This document shows, in pieces, positions 42,790 to 47,894 of a stretch of DNA of 47,894 bases (position 1 is its first letter; each line of letters starts with the position of its first letter). This DNA is from DAOUAM01 sp034433305. GTDB taxonomy: Bacteria; Chloroflexota; Dehalococcoidia; Lucifugimonadales; DAOUAM01. Below the pieces are notes generated by a model, which saw nothing but the letters and a program-made list of their open reading frames with translations, ran no database searches and was not told the origin of the DNA. The DNA lies in assembly GCA_034433305.1 (NCBI GenBank), contig DAOUAM010000104.1:1-47894 (forward strand), in the 5' to 3' direction. Position numbers and translations under genes: made by a program.

Positions 42790-43476
42790 ATGCATGACAG
42801 CGCGGACCTGGCCCGGCAACTGCTGGACATCTACGACAGCCTCTTCGCCCGCTACGGCCCCCAGCACTGGTGGCCCGCCGAGACGCCCTTGGAGGTGATG
42901 GTCGGCGCCGTGCTGACCCAGTCGGCGGCCTGGAGCAACGTGGAGCGGGCCATCGCCAACCTCAAGAGCGCCGGCGCCCTGTCGGCGCGCGCCATCCGCG
43001 AGTTGCCGCAGGAGGAACTGGCACGCCTGGTCCGGCCCAGCGGGTACTTCAACCTCAAGGCCAGGAAGCTCAAGGCGCTGGCCGAGTACCTGGGACGGCG
43101 CTTCAACGACGACCTGGACGCCATGGCCGGCGAGGCCCTGGACACGCTGCGGCGGGAGCTGCTGGGGGTGTACGGCATCGGCGAGGAGACGGCGGACGAC
43201 ATACTGCTCTACGCCGTGGGCAAGCCGTCCTTTGTAGTTGACGCCTACACCCGTCGGCTGTTCCATCGCCTGGGGCTGGCGCCGGCCCGGGGGCCGTACG
43301 CTGCCTATCAGTCCCTTTTCATGGACCATCTGCCGGCCAGCGTGGCCCTGTTCAACGAGTACCATGCCCTCATAGTGCGCCACGGGAAGGATGTATGCAA
43401 AAAGCAGCCGGTGTGTGACGGCTGCTTCTTGCTGGAGGTATGTCCTGCGGGCAAAGCATGGACAGGTAATATCTGA
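42790..43476 (+). CDS. Endonuclease III-like DNA glycosylase without the catalytic Lys
   Basis: The ATG at 42790 follows sfsA almost directly (a GTG at 42778 overlaps it). The 228-residue HhH-GPD protein has LGVYGIGEETADDILLYAVGKPSFVVDAYTRRLF. The EndoIII catalytic lysine position (GRKTA) is Glu here (GEETA), while the Asp (VVDAY) is kept, so a monofunctional glycosylase is likely. Four cysteines near the end (C-x5-C-x2-C-x5-C) should bind a [4Fe-4S] cluster. It may remove alkylated or mismatched bases. Confidence 0.9.
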   Translation: MHDSADLARQLLDIYDSLFARYGPQHWWPAETPLEVMVGAVLTQSAAWSNVERAIANLKSAGALSARAIRELPQEELARLVRPSGYFNLKARKLKALAEYLGRRFNDDLDAMAGEALDTLRRELLGVYGIGEETADDILLYAVGKPSFVVDAYTRRLFHRLGLAPARGPYAAYQSLFMDHLPASVALFNEYHALIVRHGKDVCKKQPVCDGCFLLEVCPAGKAWTGNI

Positions 43477-43483
43477 TTTTAGC

Positions 43484-43500
43484 CCGTGGCCGCGCCACGG
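43484..43500. terminator. Weak hairpin between converging genes
   Basis: A 7-bp stem CCGTGGC/GCCACGG (43484-43490, 43494-43500) with a 3-base loop lies between the glycosylase and histidine kinase stops. TTTT precedes it on the plus strand; no T tract follows on either strand. Confidence 0.4.
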
Positions 43501-43508
43501 TGGGCAGG

Positions 43509-45068
43509 TCAGGCGGTGGCCCTGGCCAGGCTGGGCACTGGGCTGGTGTCGCCCTCGTTCTGCACCGGCTTCGGGCAGGCTTGCTTCGGGGCCTCGGCTA
43601 TGACCGGGTCCTGGGCGGGCCTCTCTTCCGTGGCCGCGATGGGCAGCCGGATGACCACCTCGGTGCCTGCGCCTTCCTCGCTGTTGACGGCGATCTCGCC
43701 TCCCAGCCGGGTCACGATCCTGTGGCAGACGAACATGCCCAGCCCGTTGCCCTTTCCGGGGTCTTTGGTGGTCAGGAAGGGTTGGAACATCTGCGCCAGC
43801 ACGTCCCTGGGAATGCCGGCGCCCGTGTCCCTGACCGTGGCGACCACGTGCTCGCCCTCTCGGGAGCAGCGGAGGGTAATCCTGCCTCCCGCCGGGGTGG
43901 CGTCAATGGAGTTCATGATGAGGTTCACAAATACCTGCTGCAACTGGTTCGCCACGCCCTCCACTGGCGGCGTGTTCTCGTACTCCCTTTCTATGCCAAT
44001 GCCTTTGCTGATGGCCTGCTTACCCACCAGGTCCGCGGCGATTTCCATGGCGTCGCTGACCTTGACCAGCTCCACCGAGGTATTGGGCCGGGAGTAAGCC
44101 AGCAGCTCCTGGACGATGGTGGTCACGCGCCTGGTGGTCTCGTAGATGCTGTTGACGTGCTCTATGGCACGCTCGTTCTTGAAGTAGCGGTCTGAGTTGC
44201 GCATCAGCAGCTCGGCGCGGCCTGCCGTGACCGTCATGGCGTTCTTGACCTCATGCACGACACTGGCGGCTATGATGCCCACCGATGCCAGCTTCTCGGA
44301 CTGCACGACAAGCTGGGCCTGCGCTTCCTGCAGCTCGGCCAGCTTCGCTTCAAGCTGCTGGGACAGCTCCAGGCTGCGGGTAGTCTCCTCCACGCTGCGG
44401 CGGAAGGCGTGGTAGGCCAGGGCCAGCGGCACCACGAGCAGCAGCACTGTCCAGACAGCCACGTGCGTGACCAGCAGCGCGGCGGCGAAGCCCAGGACCA
44501 GGGCGCCGCCTTCCTGCACCAGGTCAATGGCCCACGTCTCTTTCCACTGCTTCCAGAAGACCATGCCCTTACGCAGAGTGACCATACCGGCCATGAGGAC
44601 AATATTGGTGAAGTGAAGCACCGCGCCCGCCACCAGGGCAACTGCCACGGTCTGCCACTGGAACAGCGGCCCGCTCATACCATCTGCCTGGAGCGCCCAG
44701 AACACCATGCCGGCGGCCCCCGCCATGACGGCGCTGACACCAGCGTTGAAGAGAACGGCCCTCAGCGGACGATGGTTGAGCAGGTCAGCCCCGGCCAGCC
44801 CCAGCGCGCCGGCCGCGGCCGCCTGGGCGGGGTGCAGCAGCAGCAGTCCCATGAACAGCGGTACTGTGAAGAGGGATGCCTCGGCCTGAGGGGAGAGCCT
44901 GAAGGGGTAGCGTGCGCCTAGGAACACCAGGCCGGCTACCAGTACCACCAGCAGCCCCAGGGAAGCGTCCCACTGCACATGCCAGAGCTGTACGGTGGCT
45001 GCCAGGACGGCCGCCGCGGCCAGCGAAACCGTTGTAATGTACAGTCGAGTACGTATCTCTATGGCCAT
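43509..45068 (-). CDS. Membrane sensor histidine kinase (orphan)
   Basis: The ATG at 45068 follows AGGAGG by 6 bases. The 519-residue protein has about eight hydrophobic segments in residues 8-220, forming the sensor, with no PAS or HAMP domain. A coiled coil follows (225-262), then a phosphoacceptor domain with H272 in SVVHEVKNAMT. The ATPase domain shows the N box (NLIMNSIDATP), G1 (DTGAGIP) and G2 (GKGNGLGMFV). A Pro-rich tail ends the protein. No response regulator is next to it. The HEVKN form is common in NtrB-like kinases. Confidence 0.92.
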   Translation of the reverse strand: MAIEIRTRLYITTVSLAAAAVLAATVQLWHVQWDASLGLLVVLVAGLVFLGARYPFRLSPQAEASLFTVPLFMGLLLLHPAQAAAAGALGLAGADLLNHRPLRAVLFNAGVSAVMAGAAGMVFWALQADGMSGPLFQWQTVAVALVAGAVLHFTNIVLMAGMVTLRKGMVFWKQWKETWAIDLVQEGGALVLGFAAALLVTHVAVWTVLLLVVPLALAYHAFRRSVEETTRSLELSQQLEAKLAELQEAQAQLVVQSEKLASVGIIAASVVHEVKNAMTVTAGRAELLMRNSDRYFKNERAIEHVNSIYETTRRVTTIVQELLAYSRPNTSVELVKVSDAMEIAADLVGKQAISKGIGIEREYENTPPVEGVANQLQQVFVNLIMNSIDATPAGGRITLRCSREGEHVVATVRDTGAGIPRDVLAQMFQPFLTTKDPGKGNGLGMFVCHRIVTRLGGEIAVNSEEGAGTEVVIRLPIAATEERPAQDPVIAEAPKQACPKPVQNEGDTSPVPSLARATA

Positions 45069-45184
45069 TTGCGGCCTCCTGAGGTGCGGCACGTGACCAC
45101 TTTCTGCCACTCAGCCAGCTTGTGCCTGACTCCCACGCGCCGCATCAGAAAACACTACCCTACCCTTCGCCTCGCCACCCCTGG

Positions 45185-45673
45185 CTAGTAGTCTCCCAAC
45201 GAAAGGGGCCTGATTCTCCCGTTCAGATTGATGGGCTTGCCGCTGATGGTGCTGTTGGACTCGCCGGTATAGACGGCCACCAGCTTATTGTCCAGGTACA
45301 CCTTCACCCTGACCGGGAACTGCTCGTCCGCATTCACCGAAGCCTTGACGTGCAGCCTGTTGCCACCCTTCTCGTAGGTGGTCACGCTGGTCCTGGTGTG
45401 CATCGTGCGGTCGCAGCCATCCAGCACGTCCGCCGACTCACCTATGAACCTGTAATTGCTGTCCCTGGGGACCTTGACTTCGACCTCTATGGGATTGTCT
45501 ATGGAGCAGGTGTACGGCTCCGGCCACTCGATCCAGATGTTGACCCTGTGCCCGTCCACTCTGAGCTCCGGGTCAATTCCACGCCAGAGTATGCCCGCGT
45601 TGGTCACGGGCACCGCCAGGCTGAACACCAGCAGTATGAAGGGCAACGGCAGTATCCACTTCAGCTTACGCAT
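45185..45673 (-). CDS. Secreted or membrane-anchored protein of unknown function
   Basis: I chose ATG 45673 (AGAGG upstream) over TTG 45679. The 162-residue protein has an N-terminal hydrophobic helix (KLKWILPLPFILLVFSLAVPVTNAG) acting as signal or anchor. An extracellular beta-rich domain follows, with two cysteines (YTCSID and LDGCDRT) that could pair. The sequence VEVKVPRDSNYRFIG and VRVKVYLDNKLVAVYTG suggest an Ig-like fold. I recognise no family. It lies downstream of modC on the same strand after 341 bases. Confidence 0.75.
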   Translation of the reverse strand: MRKLKWILPLPFILLVFSLAVPVTNAGILWRGIDPELRVDGHRVNIWIEWPEPYTCSIDNPIEVEVKVPRDSNYRFIGESADVLDGCDRTMHTRTSVTTYEKGGNRLHVKASVNADEQFPVRVKVYLDNKLVAVYTGESNSTISGKPINLNGRIRPLSLGDY

Positions 45674-46014
45674 GTTCAAAGACCTCTATCTCCTTGAATC
45701 TGGCCTGGCCCGCCTGGGGCCAGGACATCACGGGCGCATCCCTCTGTCGGGTGTGCAAACGGGGTGAAGGTGTGCGTTCCGTTTGTATATGATTGTGACA
45801 GAGTTTGAAGATGCCTTCCCCGTAGGGCTCACCAAAACCCTCTGGGTATGGCTTGCCCCAGGGCATGGGTGGGTGAGTAGGTGTTTCCCCTACGTGGGTA
45901 GCCCCTGGTCAGGGCTGGGAGTCCGGGTGGAGGTTACCTACCTTCCCATAGGTGCAGGCCCATGACACCTGTGGGTGCAGCCACCAGGGGCACCTGGGAA
46001 ATCAACGTCGGCAC
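45674..46014. other. Gap between modC and the secreted unknown, with clustered small dyads
   Basis: No gene is supported. Bases 45855-46000 contain several short complementary elements: GTAGG/CCTAC (45877-45893), AGCCC/GGGCT near 45899-45915, AGGTG/CACCT near 45950-45970, and CCCAGG/CCTGGG at the outer ends. TAGGT-type words recur five times. No known riboswitch was recognised. An AT-rich stretch at 45780-45810 may hold the promoter of the downstream gene. Confidence 0.45.
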
Positions 46015-47133
46015 CTATGGCCGCGTGTCCGATGTCAGCGGCTGCTCGGGCGCGTCCAGCACCAGGATGCTGTTGACCTTTATGATGAGGTACACTTCCT
46101 GTCCCCTGCGTAGCTCCAGGTCTCGAAGCGCGCTGGCAGTGATCTCCGCCACCAGGCAGGTGCCCACGTCGGCGTACACCAGCGCCCGCGAGTCGGCGAC
46201 GTGGATGTCACGGATGGTGGCCGGGACTATGTTCCGGGCGCTGGTGCGGGGAGGCACGTCCAGGGCCAGGATAACGTCGCCGGCGCGTATGGACACCATG
46301 ACGCGCTGGCCGGGCTGCCGCCGGACATCTCGTGCCACCAGGCGTGCGTTGCCGACAGCTAGCTCCGTCAGCCCTTCAGCTCCCCACTGGGCCAGTACCT
46401 GGGCCTCCAGCAGGTTCTCGAAGCTGGCATAGTCCGCCAGGGCGTGGACGCCCGGATGCACCAGCACCTGGAGCGGGTTCCCCCGGGCGATGGCCTGGCC
46501 CCTGGAGAGCACCAGCGTGTCCTGGGCCAGCGCCACTACTTCCGAGATGGAGTGGGACACGTAGAGCATTGGGGTGCGTAGCTCCTGCCACACCCGCTTG
46601 AGGTAGCCCAGGATGATGCCCCGGAAACCGGCGTCCAGGGATGCCAGGGGTTCATCCAGCAGGAGCAGGACAGGGGATGTAGCCAGCGCCCTGGCCAGCG
46701 CCACCCTCTGGCGCTCGCCTCCAGAGAGGTCGCGCACTCCCCTGTCTAGCAGCCCTGAAAGCTGGAACAGGCCAATCAACTGCTCCGGGTCGGTCTTGCG
46801 GCGCTCCCTGGGGGTCAGCTTGTAGCCGTAGAGGATATTGGACAGCACGCTCATGTGCGGGAACAGGGCCGCGTCCTGGAAGACGTAGCCGAAGCCGCGC
46901 TTTTCTGGCGGCATGTCCACGTGCCGGGCCGAGGAGAACACAGGCCGGCCCAGGACTTCGATCTCCCCAGCGTCGGGCCTGGCCAGCCCGGCGATGCAGT
47001 TCAGCAGCGTCGTCTTGCCGCTGCCCGACGGGCCGAAGATAGCCGTTATGCCCGACTGGAACTCCGCCTCGCAGTCCAGGCTGAACCCCCGATAGTGCTT
47101 GACCAGCTTGAAGTGCAGCAGGGGTGCGCTCAT
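46015..47133 (-). CDS. modC: Molybdate ABC transporter ATP-binding protein
   Basis: The ATG at 47133 (MSAPLLHFKLVKHYRGFSLDCEAEF) gives 372 residues; the longer frame overlaps modB out of frame. The ATPase has Walker A GPSGSGKT (34-41), the signature LSGGERQRVALARAL, Walker B VLLLLDEPLASLD and the H-loop YVSHSISE. The C-terminal part (about 295-365) is a TOBE-type domain (ARNIVPATIRDIHVADSRALVYADVG) that binds oxyanions. The gene order modA-modB-modC confirms the assignment; tungstate is an alternative substrate. Confidence 0.94.
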   Translation of the reverse strand: MSAPLLHFKLVKHYRGFSLDCEAEFQSGITAIFGPSGSGKTTLLNCIAGLARPDAGEIEVLGRPVFSSARHVDMPPEKRGFGYVFQDAALFPHMSVLSNILYGYKLTPRERRKTDPEQLIGLFQLSGLLDRGVRDLSGGERQRVALARALATSPVLLLLDEPLASLDAGFRGIILGYLKRVWQELRTPMLYVSHSISEVVALAQDTLVLSRGQAIARGNPLQVLVHPGVHALADYASFENLLEAQVLAQWGAEGLTELAVGNARLVARDVRRQPGQRVMVSIRAGDVILALDVPPRTSARNIVPATIRDIHVADSRALVYADVGTCLVAEITASALRDLELRRGQEVYLIIKVNSILVLDAPEQPLTSDTRP

Positions 47134-47173
47134 GGGGCAATGACCTCTGATGGAGGCCGCCGGCGTGGCCCCG

Positions 47174-47833
47174 TCATTCCCTGCGCCGCTCCAGCAGCCA
47201 GTTGTGCAGCAGCAGCGTCGCCACGGCCAGCCCGATGGAAACAGCGATGAGGCGCAGCGCGGCCTCGGTGTCCCCCAACTGGACACTGGAATAGATGGCC
47301 AGGGCCAGGGTCTGCGTCCTCCCCGGGATATTCCCGGCTACCACTATAGTAGCGCCAAACTCGCTCAGGGCGCGCACGAACCCAAGGAGCACCCCGGCCA
47401 GAATGCCCCTGTAGGCCAGCGGGACAGTAATGGTCAAGGCCACGCGCCAGAAGCCAGCGCCCAGGCTGCGCGCCGACATCTCCAGGCGCTGGTCCACTCC
47501 ACCCATGGCCACCATTATGGCGCGGGCCATGAGCGGAAAGGAAACGACTGCCGAGGCCAGCGCCGCCGCCACCCAGGTGAAGACAAGCTCCACGCCTAGC
47601 AGGGCATGGAGCGGCCCCCCCACCGGCCCACCCCGGCCCAGGACCAGCAGCAGCATGTAGCCTATAGCCACAGGCGGCAGCGCCAGGGGCAGCGACACCA
47701 GTATGTCCAGCACCAGCCGCCCGGGCACCTTCCGCTTCACCAGCAGCCAGCTCACCGCCAGGGCGAAGGGGAGGTTGATGAACGTGGCGACCGTCGCCAC
47801 CTGTAGGGTCAGGCCCAGTACCGAAAGACTCAC
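47174..47833 (-). CDS. modB: Molybdate ABC transporter permease
   Basis: GTG at 47833 overlaps the modA stop (GTGA), indicating coupled translation. The 219-residue permease has about five or six membrane helices and the EAA-loop motif EMSARSLGAGFWRVALTITVPLAYRGILAGVLLGFVRALSEFGATIVVAGNIPGRTQTLALAIYS, characteristic of ModB/CysT-type permeases. It ends 40 bases before modC. Confidence 0.94.
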   Translation of the reverse strand: MSLSVLGLTLQVATVATFINLPFALAVSWLLVKRKVPGRLVLDILVSLPLALPPVAIGYMLLLVLGRGGPVGGPLHALLGVELVFTWVAAALASAVVSFPLMARAIMVAMGGVDQRLEMSARSLGAGFWRVALTITVPLAYRGILAGVLLGFVRALSEFGATIVVAGNIPGRTQTLALAIYSSVQLGDTEAALRLIAVSIGLAVATLLLHNWLLERRRE

Positions 47834-47894
47834 GGACGTACAAAGCCGTGCCTGGTGAAGATTTCCATGGCCGCCGCGCTTTGCAGGAAGCGGA
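47830..47894 (-). CDS. modA: 3' end of the molybdate-binding protein gene (partial)
   Basis: The last 20 codons of a minus-strand frame run to the window edge: RFLQSAAAMEIFTRHGFVRP followed by TGA. This matches the usual end of ModA ('..FL.SP.AQ.IF.RYGF.P'). The stop overlaps the modB start by 2 bases, fitting modABC order. Most of the gene lies outside the window. Confidence 0.75.
   Translation of the reverse strand, partial: RFLQSAAAMEIFTRHGFVRP

Overview
The window is 47.9 kb of GC-rich DNA. It encodes about 42 protein genes and shows no recognisable rRNA or tRNA gene and no CRISPR array. The gene set points to Chloroflexota, most likely a Dehalococcoidia-like lineage, but this is inference from content and not a placement. 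The supporting signs are a complete F-type ATPase operon of bacterial order with a Rex gene beside it, a ubiD-ubiA-ubiX quinone set, a Gls24/AmaP/DUF2273 envelope-stress set, a DUF951 gene beside pyrF, paired CaiB/BaiF CoA-transferases, secreted proteins with Thr/Pro linkers, and several families of short GC-rich dispersed repeats. GTG and TTG starts are common. Good sigma70-type promoters (TTGxxx-16/18-TATAAT) stand in front of several units.

Layout. 0.3-4.6 kb: a large secreted surface protein with MgtE-N-like helical repeats, a possible small membrane protein, and a CinA-C-like/nucleotidyltransferase fusion. 4.6-9.4 kb: ubiD, ubiA and ubiX (quinone biosynthesis), a ThDP-enzyme subunit and a PHP-domain hydrolase; two copies of a MITE-like repeat in opposite orientation bracket ubiA-ubiX-ThDP. 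9.4-13 kb (minus): glmS, plsC, cmk. 13.4-14.7 kb: gls24, amaP-like and DUF2273, followed at 14822-15022 by a striking 201-nt self-complementary element. 15.2-19.4 kb: two class III CoA-transferases (minus) and a DUF1537 sugar-acid kinase. 19.5-21.5 kb (minus): a frameshifted CHRD-domain protein and a membrane-anchored two-cupredoxin protein. 21.7-27.9 kb: a 2-hydroxyacid dehydrogenase, VOC protein, small unknown protein, MFS exporter, GatC-like/amidase pair and alpha/beta hydrolase. 28.4-29 kb: rex. 29.2-36.7 kb (minus): atpI-B-E-F-H-A-G-D-C, with hairpins and repeats in three intercistronic gaps. 37-39.7 kb: two lipoprotein genes, one frameshifted and one with an in-frame TAG in its signal peptide. 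39.9-43.5 kb: a DUF151 nuclease-like protein, DUF951, pyrF, sfsA and an EndoIII-like glycosylase. 43.5-45.7 kb: an orphan histidine kinase and a secreted unknown. 46-47.9 kb (minus): modC, modB and the 3' end of modA, cut by the window edge.

How the genes fit together. Menaquinone-type lipid quinone synthesis (ubiDAX), NADH/NAD+ sensing (Rex), the H+-type ATP synthase, blue-copper proteins and molybdate uptake all suit a respiring cell. The Gls24/AmaP set, plsC, glmS and the secreted proteins concern the envelope. Core genes look intact. The three apparent disruptions all fall in exported proteins. The least explained signals are the structured element at 14822-15022, the perfect palindromes at 20161-20196 and 13249-13271, and the operator-like repeat over the cupredoxin promoter.
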